Part shown: piece by piece, positions 49,866-58,826 of the stretch
Layout: every line of letters begins with the position of its first letter
Numbering within the stretch: the stretch's first letter is position 1
Assembly: GCF_001889525.1 (NCBI RefSeq)
Contig: NZ_CP018192.1
Span: forward strand, 2,136,501 to 2,200,500
Length of the DNA stretch: 64,000 nucleotides
DNA from: Granulibacter bethesdensis
GTDB lineage: Bacteria > Pseudomonadota > Alphaproteobacteria > Acetobacterales > Acetobacteraceae
Direction of reading: 5' to 3'
Translations under genes and position numbers: made by a program
The notes under the pieces: model-generated
What the model saw: only the letters and a program-made list of their open reading frames with translations
What the model was told of the DNA's origin: nothing
Database searches by the model: none

Positions 49866-50123
49866 ATGACCACACCGCCCATCGATTATGCCTCCGTCTC
49901 TGCGGAGCGGGGGGAACCAACCCCCGTGGCTCCCGCCGGGTTGAATGCTCCATCCAGCGAGACCATTCTGGTCGACAGCCGTGTCGTTTCCTGCGATGGC
50001 GGAAATGCGCCGCTGGGGCACCCTCGCGTGTGGCTGCGGATCGTCGGGCAACGGGTTATGTGCCCTTATTGTTCCCGCCTCTATGTGCTGACGGCCGATG
50101 CCCCTGCCGTAGCGGCCCACTGA
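49866..50123 (+). CDS. zf-CHCC zinc-finger protein (NDUFS6-like)
   Basis: 85 residues, ATG 49866 preceded by GGAGG. Zn ligands C, H, C, C are in VSCDGG...LGHPRVWLRI...VMCPYCSRLY. Mitochondrial relatives belong to complex I; bacterial members are small proteins of unsettled role. 22 bp before polA, so probably in its operon. Confidence 0.88.
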   Translation: MTTPPIDYASVSAERGEPTPVAPAGLNAPSSETILVDSRVVSCDGGNAPLGHPRVWLRIVGQRVMCPYCSRLYVLTADAPAVAAH

Positions 50124-50145
50124 CGCCTGATCTGACCATTTTTCC

Positions 50146-52947
50146 GTGAGCACCTCCCCGACGCCGGATGCAGCGCTTCCGGACAGCACCCATTTGATCC
50201 TGATCGATGGATCTGGATTCATTTTCCGCGCCTTCCACGCCTTGCCGCCGATGACCAGACCGGATGGCACGCCGGTCAATGCCGTCTTCGGCTTTACCAA
50301 CATGCTGGCGCGGTTTCTGAAAGATCACGTTGGCACGCATCTGGCGGTGATTTTCGATGCCGGGCGAACCACTTTCCGCAATCGGCTCTATCCGGCCTAC
50401 AAGGCGCATCGTCCGGAGCCACCGCCGGAGCTGCTCCCGCAATTCGCGCTGATCCGGGAGGCCACCGCCGCCTTCGGCGTCCCTGCGATCGAACTGGCCG
50501 ACTGGGAAGCGGATGACCTGATCGCCTCCTATGCCCGTGCTGCGGTCACACGGGGCGGGCGTGTCACTATCGTCTCCTCCGACAAGGATCTGATGCAGTT
50601 GATCCAGCCGGGTGTGGAGATGCAGGATCCCATCAAACAAAAAACCATCGGCCCCGCCGAGGTGATGGAAAAATTCGGCGTTACGCCAGAGAAAATGATC
50701 GACGTGCAGGCCCTGATGGGGGACAGCGTCGATAACGTCCCCGGCGTTCCCGGGATTGGCCCCAAAACCGCTGCCCAGCTCATCAATGACTATGGCGATC
50801 TCGAGGGTGTTCTCGCATCACTGGAAACAATGAAGCCCAGCAAGCGCCGGGACAATCTCGTTGCCCATGCCGAGGATGCGCGGATTTCCCGTCAACTGGT
50901 GGCACTGAGTCAGGATGCCCCGCTACCAGTGCCGATCACCGATCTGAGTGTTCGTCAGCCGGATGCTGCCGTTCTGCAGGACTGGCTGAATGCGCAAGGG
51001 TTCCGCAGCACCGCGGCAAGGCTCGGGCTTGAGACAAGCGGCAGCACTTCCCCCTCCTCTCCCGCTGCCAGCAGAACTGCGGCCGCCCCCCCTGCGGCAG
51101 CAGCCACCCTTCCTCCTTCCTCCGCGCCCTTCGGCCCTTATCAAACCGTCACGACCGTCGAAGCGCTGGAACCATGGCTGGCGGAAGCGCGGAAAGCCGG
51201 CTTGTTTGCTATGGACACCGAAACCGACGGGCTGGATGCACAACAATGCAGACTCGTTGGCATTTCGCTCGCAGTTGCACCGGGGAAAGCCTGCTATATC
51301 CCGCTCGATCACCAGACCACGCTGGATCAGCCGGTCCGCCAGCCGGCCATTACGGAAATTGCCGCTGCGCTCAACCCGGTTCTGGCCGATCCGGCTGTTC
51401 TGAAAATCTTTCAGAACGGCAAGTTCGATCTCGCCGTGCTGCGCCGCCATCAAATGCCGGTCATCGCCCCGATCGACGACACCATGCTGATTTCCTATGC
51501 TCAGGAAGCTGGTGCGCACGGGCATGGCATGGACGAGCTTTCCGTCCTCCATCTAGGACACAGCCCGATTTCCTATGATCAGGTGACCGGCACCGGGCGC
51601 AATCGTCTGCCCTTCCCGCAAGTTCCCATCGACAAGGCCACCGCGTATGCCGCCGAGGATGCCGATGTCACGCTGCGTCTGTGGCATGTGCTGCGGCCCC
51701 GCCTGCGCGAGACTAAATCCCTGACCATCTATGAGCAGATGGAGCGGCCGTTAGTGCCGGTGCTCTGCGCCATGGAAGCAGTCGGCATTCGGGTCGATGA
51801 AGCCGAGTTACGGCGTATGTCGGCAGATTTCGCCCTGCGCATGGCAGACATGGAAACGGAAATTCATCAGTTGGCAGGCCGCCCGTTCAACCTCGCCAGC
51901 CCGAAACAGCTGGGAGAGGTGCTGTTCGACGAAATCGGCCTAACCGGCAGCAAGCGATCCAAAACCGGCGCATGGGGCACGGATGCGGCCACGTTGCAGG
52001 CGATTGCGGATGAAAGCGGCCATGCCTTGCCCGCCCGTATCCTGGATTGGCGCCAACTGGCCAAGCTGAAATCCACCTATGCCGATGCGCTGGTGGAGGA
52101 TGTCAATCCACGGACCGGTCGGGTTCATACCTCGTTCCAGATGGCGATCACCACCACGGGGCGTCTGTCCTCCAACGAGCCGAATTTGCAAAATATCCCG
52201 ATCCGCACCGAGGAAGGCAGCCGCATCCGGCGAGCTTTCATCGCCGATCCCGGCCATGTGCTGATCAGCGCCGATTACAGCCAGATCGAACTGCGTCTGC
52301 TGGCGCATGTCGCCGATATTCCGCAGTTGAAGGACAGCTTCGCCAACGGTGAGGACATTCATGCCCGCACCGCGAGCGAAGTGTTCGGCGTGCCGATGCA
52401 GGGCATGGATTCCCTGACCCGCAGACGGGCGAAGGCGATCAATTTCGGCATTATTTACGGCATCAGCGCCTTTGGTCTGGCACGGTCGCTGGCCATTTCT
52501 CCGGGCGAGGCGCGTCAGTATATCGATGCTTATTTCGCCCGCTATCCGGGCATCCGGGACTACATGGAGCGAACCAAGGAAGAAGCGCGAATCAACGGTT
52601 TCGTGGTCACGCCCTTCGGACGCCGCTGCTGGGTGCCGGGCATCGCCGACCGCAACCCGGCAAGGCGCGGTTATGCGGAACGGCAGGCGATCAATGCCCC
52701 GCTTCAGGGTGGCGCCGCGGATATCATCAAACGCGCCATGGTCCGGCTGCCTGCCGTGCTGGCTGACAACAGTTTTCAAACCCGCATGTTGCTTCAGGTG
52801 CATGACGAATTGCTGTTCGAGGCCCAGGAGGCCGAAGCCGAAGCTGTCGCCCGTCTGGTCACCACGACCATGCAGGATGCCGCCCGGATTTCAGTGCCGC
52901 TGGTGGTGGAAACCGGGATCGGGAGCAACTGGGGCGAGGCTCACTGA
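50146..52947 (+). CDS. polA: PolA, DNA polymerase I
   Basis: 933 residues from GTG 50146. The 5' nuclease domain is at about 1-290. A Pro/Ala/Ser linker (about 295-330) follows, then the 3'-5' exonuclease with all acidic motifs intact (DTETDGL starting at D357, NGKFD, YAAEDAD). The polymerase domain has ADYSQIELRLLAH, RRRAKAINFGIIYGIS and LQVHDELLFEA. A complete proofreading enzyme. Confidence 0.97.
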   Translation: MSTSPTPDAALPDSTHLILIDGSGFIFRAFHALPPMTRPDGTPVNAVFGFTNMLARFLKDHVGTHLAVIFDAGRTTFRNRLYPAYKAHRPEPPPELLPQFALIREATAAFGVPAIELADWEADDLIASYARAAVTRGGRVTIVSSDKDLMQLIQPGVEMQDPIKQKTIGPAEVMEKFGVTPEKMIDVQALMGDSVDNVPGVPGIGPKTAAQLINDYGDLEGVLASLETMKPSKRRDNLVAHAEDARISRQLVALSQDAPLPVPITDLSVRQPDAAVLQDWLNAQGFRSTAARLGLETSGSTSPSSPAASRTAAAPPAAAATLPPSSAPFGPYQTVTTVEALEPWLAEARKAGLFAMDTETDGLDAQQCRLVGISLAVAPGKACYIPLDHQTTLDQPVRQPAITEIAAALNPVLADPAVLKIFQNGKFDLAVLRRHQMPVIAPIDDTMLISYAQEAGAHGHGMDELSVLHLGHSPISYDQVTGTGRNRLPFPQVPIDKATAYAAEDADVTLRLWHVLRPRLRETKSLTIYEQMERPLVPVLCAMEAVGIRVDEAELRRMSADFALRMADMETEIHQLAGRPFNLASPKQLGEVLFDEIGLTGSKRSKTGAWGTDAATLQAIADESGHALPARILDWRQLAKLKSTYADALVEDVNPRTGRVHTSFQMAITTTGRLSSNEPNLQNIPIRTEEGSRIRRAFIADPGHVLISADYSQIELRLLAHVADIPQLKDSFANGEDIHARTASEVFGVPMQGMDSLTRRRAKAINFGIIYGISAFGLARSLAISPGEARQYIDAYFARYPGIRDYMERTKEEARINGFVVTPFGRRCWVPGIADRNPARRGYAERQAINAPLQGGAADIIKRAMVRLPAVLADNSFQTRMLLQVHDELLFEAQEAEAEAVARLVTTTMQDAARISVPLVVETGIGSNWGEAH

Positions 52948-52954
52948 TATCACG

Positions 52955-52982
52955 CCGGTCAGGCATATCCCTGCCTGACCGG
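52955..52982. terminator. Bidirectional terminator between polA and the pirin gene
   Basis: An 11-bp perfect stem (ccggtcaggca at 52955-52965, tgcctgaccgg at 52972-52982) with a 6-nt loop in the 69-bp gap between convergent genes. Confidence 0.78.
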
Positions 52983-53016
52983 AGCCTACACCCGCGTCTT
53001 GCAGATTACCGGAGCC

Positions 53017-53712
53017 TTATTCGGAATCGACCAGCACAAGCTCGGCCTGTTCGAGTCCGGTAATCTCCAGCCGTTCCTCCTGCGTGATCGCCAGACCATC
53101 ACGGGCATCGACTTGCACGCCGTTCACACTGATCCGGCCGGTTGCTGGCACCAGATACAGATGCCGCTCCGGATCGGCATCCAGCATCAGGGTCTGTCCG
53201 GCCCCTACCGTTGCCGCCAGCACACGCGCATTGGCCCGGATCGGCAAGGCGTCATCTCCCGCTATGCCGCTGGCGAGGATCGTAAACCGGCCTTCCCGCT
53301 GCTCCCTTGGAAACGGGCGCTGTCCCCATGAGGGCGTGCCGCCTTCCGTGGCAGGCTCGATCCATATCTGGAACAGCCGGGTCCTGCCGCTCTCCCGATT
53401 ATGCTCGGCGTGACGGATCCCCGAGCCAGCGGACATGACCTGCACATCCCCGGCTTCGGTCCTTCCATGATTCCCCAGCGAATCACGATGCGTGATCGCC
53501 CCCTCCCGCACATAGGTAATGATTTCCATATTAGCGTGAGGATGCATGGGGAAACCGGAATCCGCTGCAATCTCGTCATCGTTCCAGACGCGCAGCGCAC
53601 CCCAGCCCATCCGGGCCGGCTCATAGTAATGTGCGAACGAAAAATGATGCGTTGCGTTCAGCCAGCCATGATTGGCGTGGCCCAGCCCGGCAAATGGCCT
53701 TTTCTCGATCAT
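53017..53712 (-). CDS. Pirin-family bicupin (YhhW-like)
   Basis: 231 residues, preceded by GAGGAGCAGG. The N-terminal cupin keeps the metal ligands H57, H59 (MHPHANME), H101 and E103 (RHAEHN), as in pirin and YhhW, which has quercetin dioxygenase activity. Physiological role unclear; genes of this sort are often redox-stress linked. It neighbours the oxyR-katA region. Confidence 0.88.
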   Translation of the reverse strand: MIEKRPFAGLGHANHGWLNATHHFSFAHYYEPARMGWGALRVWNDDEIAADSGFPMHPHANMEIITYVREGAITHRDSLGNHGRTEAGDVQVMSAGSGIRHAEHNRESGRTRLFQIWIEPATEGGTPSWGQRPFPREQREGRFTILASGIAGDDALPIRANARVLAATVGAGQTLMLDADPERHLYLVPATGRISVNGVQVDARDGLAITQEERLEITGLEQAELVLVDSE

Positions 53713-53832
53713 GGTCCTGCTCCTCTATCAGGGGGAGAGCTTTACAGCCTCCGTGATGGAGCAGAGATGAGGCATGAGGTTGCCTGGGAAAAGAGCAGGA
53801 TCAGAACGACACTGTTTCTGTTTTGACACCAG

Positions 53833-53857
53833 CAGGCTGCGATGCTCTCGCAGCCTG
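53833..53857 (-). terminator. Terminator after secreted paralogue C
   Basis: A 10-bp stem (caggctgcga at 53833-53842, tcgcagcctg at 53848-53857) with a 5-nt loop, 38 bp after the stop of the gene at 53896 on the minus strand. Confidence 0.65.
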
Positions 53858-53895
53858 TCGGCACAATGATGGCTGGCCTGGATGACGGACCTGAA

Positions 53896-54483
53896 TTACT
53901 GACCTGGCTGGCGCATCATCCTGTACTCTTTGGGCACATCGAAATAGGCCGGGGTAATATTGCTGTAGGATACTTTCACAGCCATCAGACTAGCCCCGTT
54001 CTGTGCGCGTTCATGCGCATTCAGCAGCACGCCATCCGCAGTCAGGCAGACGATGCTGCCCTGTGCGTTCGGCTCAGTCACATCGTAAACTGTACAGGGC
54101 TGGCCTGCGATCACCTCGGTTCCGGTCTTGTTGAAGCGGGCATTTTTAGGCGGTTCGAAAGTCATGCTCTGCGCCGCGCCCGGAGGCAGCGGCATGACAG
54201 ATTTCTGTCCGTCGATGACCATCACTCCATTGCCAGCCTTCCGGTCGATAATGATGTAATCTTTCGAATTCGGCGTCTCGATCCGAAGCTTTCCGGCAGA
54301 TGCCAGCACCGTCACCATAGCCTGATGCCGGGAGCCATCAGGATCCACCGTATCATACAGCACCTGCACGTTTTTCGAGGGAATGACGAGCGGTGCGGTC
54401 TCTGCCGCCAGACAGGACCCCCCCGCCATGAAGGACGCCAGCACACCGGCCATAGCCGTCCATTTCAGTCCTGACGTCATCAT
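53896..54483 (-). CDS. Secreted paralogue C of the unnamed family
   Basis: 195 residues from ATG 54483. The signal peptide ends near SCLAAE. The shared pattern reads VIAGQPCTVYDVT, SIVCLTADGVLLN and YFDVPKEYRMM, matching 41873-42505 and 42502-43212. The middle segment (RKAGNGVMVIDGQKSVMPL) suggests a beta sandwich. It sits 92 bp from the 3' end of oxyR on the same strand. Confidence 0.75.
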   Translation of the reverse strand: MMTSGLKWTAMAGVLASFMAGGSCLAAETAPLVIPSKNVQVLYDTVDPDGSRHQAMVTVLASAGKLRIETPNSKDYIIIDRKAGNGVMVIDGQKSVMPLPPGAAQSMTFEPPKNARFNKTGTEVIAGQPCTVYDVTEPNAQGSIVCLTADGVLLNAHERAQNGASLMAVKVSYSNITPAYFDVPKEYRMMRQPGQ

Positions 54484-54575
54484 ATCATCCAATCCACCTG
54501 TTATCCCACCCTACGGCTTGTCCCATGTAGACGGATACCAGGGAAGGTCACCCACCATCATGACGCAGAAAGGGT

Positions 54576-55520
54576 TTATTTCAAGCGGTCCGGCATGACA
54601 GGCAGCGCACCCTCGGGAACATTGTCCCGCAGCAACCCGGCAAGACGCCCGTAGCCGTCGCCGCGAGGATCAGACCCACGCCAGATCAGGCAGATCCGGC
54701 GGGCAGCGGAATCCGTCAGAGGAGACAGGGATAGCAGACCGTGCAAATCCTCCCGTCCCCGTGCGGCGAGGGCAGGCAGCAGGGAATATCCCTCCCCGGC
54801 CGCTATCATATGCCGCAGCATTTCCAGACTACATGCAAACCGCTGTTTCTGCGTATGCGCGGTTCTGCTTCCCTGTCGGGCACAGAGCGACAATGCCTGA
54901 TCACGCAGACAATGCCCTTCCTCCAGCAGTAACAGCCCATCAACCGGCAATTCGTCCAGATTGACATCGCGCCGGAATGCCAGCGGATGACCGGTCGGGC
55001 ACGCCAGCATGAAGGGTTCATCCAGAATCGGCTCGGCTACAATTCCGTCCATCGGGCTGAGCCACGCCAGCAACCCGATATCGAGTTTTCCAACGCGTAA
55101 AGCATCCAGCAGATCACCCGTTTTCAGTTCCTCAATCTGGAGCGACAGGCCCGGTAGACGGCCCAGCACACTCCGCAGCACGGATGGCAGATAGTACGGT
55201 CCCAAAGTCGGGATCACACCAAGCCGCAGCGTACCGGTCAGGCTGCCCTGTTGTGACTGCGCCATTTCCAGCAACAGCCGCGCCTGCTGCAAAATGCCGC
55301 GCGCCTGGGAGAGAATCGCTTCCCCCTGCTCCGTGGGGCGGACCTGACGATTGCCACGATCGAACAAGGTGACACCAAGCAGATCCTCAAGTTTTCTGAC
55401 CTGTTCGCTCAAGGCGGGCTGACTGACGCCGCATTGCTCGGCGGCACGCCCAAAATGCCGCAACTCGCTGACAGCGACAGCATATTCCAGATCGCGCAGC
55501 GACAACCCAGCCAGGTTCAT
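54576..55520 (-). CDS. oxyR: OxyR, peroxide-sensing LysR regulator
   Basis: 314 residues. [27 protein letters not shown]; sensing cysteines in [14 protein letters not shown] at residues 204 and 213, the same nine-residue spacing as E. coli C199/C208. Start ATG 55520 (GTG 55529 also possible). Divergent from katA, its expected target, with a palindrome between them. Confidence 0.94.
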   Translation of the reverse strand: MNLAGLSLRDLEYAVAVSELRHFGRAAEQCGVSQPALSEQVRKLEDLLGVTLFDRGNRQVRPTEQGEAILSQARGILQQARLLLEMAQSQQGSLTGTLRLGVIPTLGPYYLPSVLRSVLGRLPGLSLQIEELKTGDLLDALRVGKLDIGLLAWLSPMDGIVAEPILDEPFMLACPTGHPLAFRRDVNLDELPVDGLLLLEEGHCLRDQALSLCARQGSRTAHTQKQRFACSLEMLRHMIAAGEGYSLLPALAARGREDLHGLLSLSPLTDSAARRICLIWRGSDPRGDGYGRLAGLLRDNVPEGALPVMPDRLK

Positions 55521-55540
55521 AGGGAGCACCGAAACATCAT

Positions 55541-55563
55541 TAAGGAAAGAACGATTTTCCTTA
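55541..55563. promoter_or_regulatory. Palindrome between oxyR and katA, candidate OxyR operator
   Basis: taaggaaa-N7-tttcctta, 8-bp perfect arms, in the 105-bp oxyR-katA gap. Spacing fits a LysR-type dimer site, though the half-sites differ from the ATAG/CTAT consensus. Confidence 0.5.
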
Positions 55564-55625
55564 TACCCGAACCCGTGGCAGGGTCACGCCGAAGCCTTAG
55601 ACCTCGCGGATTGGAAATTGCAGCC

Positions 55626-57146
55626 ATGCCCGATACTTCATACCCCTTTCCCTCCTCCGGCTCCTCCGGCAGCCCCGTTCTGACCACCACGGCAGGCGCG
55701 CCGGTTGCAGATAATCAGAACAGCGTTACGGCGGGTGCTCGCGGTCCAATTCTGTTGCAGGATTATCAGCTGATCGAAAAACTCGCGCACCAGAATCGCG
55801 AACGTATTCCGGAACGCGTCGTGCATGCAAAAGGCTCAGGCGCTTTCGGTACTTTTACCGTCACGGCGGATATTTCACGTTATACACGCGCCAGCATTTT
55901 CTCACGCATTGGCAAATCCACTGATGTGCTGCTGCGTTTTTCCACTGTTGCCGGTGAGCGTGGGGCTGCGGATGCAGAGCGCGATGTACGCGGATTTGCG
56001 CTGAAATTCTATACCGATGAAGGCAACTGGGATCTGGTCGGCAATAACACGCCGGTGTTTTTCATCCGCGACCCGATGAAATTCCCCGATTTTATCCGCA
56101 CGCAGAAGCGTCATCCACGCACCAATCTACGCTCTCCCACCGCGATGTGGGATTTCTGGTCGCTCAGCCCTGAAAGCCTGCATCAGGTAGCGATCCTTTT
56201 CAGCGATCGGGGACTGCCGCAAGGCTATCGTTTCATGAACGGTTATGGCAGCCATACCTACAGCTTCTGGAACGATGCCGGCGAGCGTTTCTGGGTGAAG
56301 TTCCACTTCAAATCCCTGCAAGGTATCCGCACCTGGACCAATGAAGAAGCCAATGAGGTCATTGCCCAGGATCGGGAAAGCGCCCAGCGCGACCTGTACG
56401 AAGCGATTGAACAAGGCGATTTCCCGCGCTGGCGCGTCTGCGTGCAGATCATGCCGGAGGCAGAGGCCAACAGGACGCCATACAATCCCTTCGACCTGAC
56501 GAAAGTCTGGCCGCATGCCGATTACCCGCTGATCGATGTCGGCGTGCTGGAGCTGAATCGCAATCCCGCGCATTATTTCGCGGAGATCGAGCAGGCTTCG
56601 TTCTCACCGTCCAATATCGTGCCCGGCATCGGTTTCTCCCCTGACAAGGTGTTGCAGGGGCGTCTGTTCGCCTATGCCGATGCTCATCGCTACCGTGTCG
56701 GCACCCACTACGAAGCCTTGCCCGTGAATGCCCCGAAATGCCCGGTTCATCACTATCACGCGGATGGTGCCATGCGCTTCGACGCGCCGCAGGGAACCGA
56801 TGCGTATTACGAGCCGAACTCCTTCAACGGTCCGGTGCAGGATCGCACGGCTCAGGAACCGCCGCTGCGTATTTCGGGCGATGCCGACCGCTATAATCAT
56901 CGGGATGGTAACGACGACTACACTCAGCCTGCCGCGCTGTTCCGCATGTTCACGGCTGAACAGAAGGAGCGCTTCTACCGCAACATCGCTGGCGCCATGC
57001 AGGGTGTTCCCGGCTTCATCATCGCCCGTCAGCTGGAGCATTTCCGCCGCGCCGATCCGGAATGGGCGGATGGTGTAAAGCGGGCGTTGGGTGATGCGTA
57101 TCAGGAACCGGAGTCTGCTCCAACCAATGCCGAGGCGCGCGCCTGA
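55626..57146 (+). CDS. katA: KatA-type small-subunit catalase
   Basis: 506 residues from ATG 55626 (weak RBS). A clade 3-like haem catalase. Catalytic His67 in [14 protein letters not shown], Asn in [19 protein letters not shown], and the proximal haem Tyr in [12 protein letters not shown]. It decomposes H2O2. A preceding variable N-terminus (about 1-38) is Ser/Pro-rich. Followed by a strong terminator. Confidence 0.96.
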   Translation: MPDTSYPFPSSGSSGSPVLTTTAGAPVADNQNSVTAGARGPILLQDYQLIEKLAHQNRERIPERVVHAKGSGAFGTFTVTADISRYTRASIFSRIGKSTDVLLRFSTVAGERGAADAERDVRGFALKFYTDEGNWDLVGNNTPVFFIRDPMKFPDFIRTQKRHPRTNLRSPTAMWDFWSLSPESLHQVAILFSDRGLPQGYRFMNGYGSHTYSFWNDAGERFWVKFHFKSLQGIRTWTNEEANEVIAQDRESAQRDLYEAIEQGDFPRWRVCVQIMPEAEANRTPYNPFDLTKVWPHADYPLIDVGVLELNRNPAHYFAEIEQASFSPSNIVPGIGFSPDKVLQGRLFAYADAHRYRVGTHYEALPVNAPKCPVHHYHADGAMRFDAPQGTDAYYEPNSFNGPVQDRTAQEPPLRISGDADRYNHRDGNDDYTQPAALFRMFTAEQKERFYRNIAGAMQGVPGFIIARQLEHFRRADPEWADGVKRALGDAYQEPESAPTNAEARA

Positions 57147-57201
57147 ACAGCTTTATTTTTCCAGCTCCCCGGGACAGGCAGCAATGCCTGTCCTCACCTC
57201 C

Positions 57202-57234
57202 ACCGCGTCTGTCTCTGACAGGCGCGGTTTTTTT
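57202..57234 (+). terminator. Rho-independent terminator of katA
   Basis: A 12-bp stem (57202-57213 with 57217-57228; one T-G pair), loop tct, followed by seven T. It abuts the stop of the convergent gene at 57233. Confidence 0.92.
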
Positions 57235-57955
57235 ATGCGCGGGCCAGACGGACCAGTTCCTGCCGGACACCCGATGCGTCGCTTACCGGCGCTGACCAGT
57301 GCATCCGCAACACCGGTTCGGACATGGGGTCATCAGGCGCCAGATCGCAGCCATCGCAATCCACCGCCACCATGCGCCAGCTTGCAGCCTTGCCACCCCC
57401 ACCCTGCGCAATCCGCGCCAGCGCATCAGCATGATCCGCATTACAATGCGTGATGATCTCCGCCTCCACCGTAACCAGTGCCGTGACCGAGGCTTCGTCA
57501 GGACACAGCACAGAGCCTGGCAGGCGGGTAGCTCTTGCAAAGCCGCCCACCAGCATGGCTCCCAGCGGCTTTAACCTCACCAACGAAAAATCACTGAATC
57601 CAGCATAGGGCGCGGCATAGGGATGCACGGCCAGAAAACGCTGCCGCAGCGCCGGATCATCCACCCGCTCCGCCAATCCTGTGACGGTGACACGCGGTGC
57701 GGTCTGTGGATTGACGGTCTCTGCCTTCCCACTGACCATCAGGGCCGCCCGTTTCTCCATCCGCAAATGCCGCATATGCTCCGACAGGCCGGACAAAAGC
57801 AGCAGGATCGACAGATCAGCCGCGCAGGCATGGGTGACAAGCGCTGCATAAGGCTGCCCATCCTGGACGGTGGCCAGTGTCGCATGCCGGATAGAGCGCA
57901 GCAGGCAACGCACCTGCCACGCAACCTGTTTCATGTCATGCGTATCCAGTGCCAT
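57233..57955 (-). CDS. HugZ-like haem-utilisation / pyridoxamine-oxidase-fold protein
   Basis: 240 residues. N-terminal split-barrel domain (LRSIRHATLATVQDGQPYAALV, SEHMRHLRMEKRAALM) plus a C-terminal DUF2470-like part with THCNADHADALA. This is the HugZ layout, haem-binding or haem-degrading. A flavin/PLP oxidase role cannot be ruled out. Divergent from chvI. Confidence 0.75.
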   Translation of the reverse strand: MALDTHDMKQVAWQVRCLLRSIRHATLATVQDGQPYAALVTHACAADLSILLLLSGLSEHMRHLRMEKRAALMVSGKAETVNPQTAPRVTVTGLAERVDDPALRQRFLAVHPYAAPYAGFSDFSLVRLKPLGAMLVGGFARATRLPGSVLCPDEASVTALVTVEAEIITHCNADHADALARIAQGGGGKAASWRMVAVDCDGCDLAPDDPMSEPVLRMHWSAPVSDASGVRQELVRLARA

Positions 57956-58010
57956 AATCGATTCTTCCTGCCATGCCGCTCTCAGCGGACCGCATTCGTT
58001 TACAGTCGTT

Positions 58011-58046
58011 CAAAGCCCACGAAACGGGCAAAGCCCACGAAACGGG
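58011..58046. repeat. 18-bp tandem duplication just before chvI
   Basis: Two perfect copies of caaagcccacgaaacggg at 58011-58028 and 58029-58046; the second ends 7 bp before the ATG. It overlies the chvI leader and RBS region. Confidence 0.95.
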
Positions 58047-58053
58047 ATCCACC

Positions 58054-58755
58054 ATGACACAGACCATCGCCCTCGTGGATGATGACCGCAATATCCTCAC
58101 CTCTGTCTCCATGACGCTGGAGGCGGAAGGATTTCAGGTCCGCACCTATACCGACGGAGAAAGCGCGTTGCAGGGCCTGACGACCCGGCCCGTGGATCTG
58201 GCGGTGCTGGACATCAAGATGCCTCGCATGGACGGGATGGAGCTGCTGCAACGTCTGCGCGCCCGTACTGCTTTGCCGGTTATCTTCCTGACCAGCAAGG
58301 ACGAGGAGGTCGATCAGTTGATGGGCCTGCGGCTGGGGGCGGATGATTACATCACCAAACCCTTCAGCCAGCGCCTGCTGATCGAGCGTATCCGCGCTCT
58401 GCTGCGCCGGAATGAGGCCAGCCGTGCAGACGGGCAAGGCACGACAGGAGGAGGACTGCTGACCCGTGGCGATCTGACCCTTGATGAGAGCAAGCACCAG
58501 TGCCTGTGGCATGGCAAAGATATTCAGCTGACGGTCACGGAATTCCTGCTGGTCAAGGCGCTGGCCGCCCGTCCCGGCGTGGTCAAATCCCGTGACCAGC
58601 TAATCGACGCTGCCTATGGCGAAAACATCTATGTCGATGATCGCACCATCGACAGCCATGTCAAACGGGTCCGCAAGAAATTCCGCTCTGTGGATGATGA
58701 TTTCAACCAGATCGAAACTCTCTACGGCATCGGCTATCGCTATAAGGAGCAATAA
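58054..58755 (+). CDS. chvI: ChvI-type response regulator
   Basis: 233 residues from ATG 58054. Receiver domain with DDD near the N-terminus, phospho-acceptor D53 in [12 protein letters not shown], and KPFSQ. OmpR-type winged helix C-terminal ([35 protein letters not shown]). Partner of ChvG, 71 bp downstream. The ChvG/ChvI pair controls envelope and acid responses in alphaproteobacteria. An in-frame start at 57973 would encode the tandem repeat as KAHETG twice. Confidence 0.93.
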   Translation: MTQTIALVDDDRNILTSVSMTLEAEGFQVRTYTDGESALQGLTTRPVDLAVLDIKMPRMDGMELLQRLRARTALPVIFLTSKDEEVDQLMGLRLGADDYITKPFSQRLLIERIRALLRRNEASRADGQGTTGGGLLTRGDLTLDESKHQCLWHGKDIQLTVTEFLLVKALAARPGVVKSRDQLIDAAYGENIYVDDRTIDSHVKRVRKKFRSVDDDFNQIETLYGIGYRYKEQ

Positions 58756-58826
58756 TTTCACCGGACTATGCCGTTTTTCCATCCGGGAAACGCATTCCGG
58801 CCACGTACGCGCCGCAATTTCATGTC

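Noticed and set aside
51040-51120. Repeat-like Pro/Ala/Ser stretch in polA
   Set aside because: It is the variable linker between the 5' nuclease and 3'-5' exonuclease domains and not a tandem DNA repeat.
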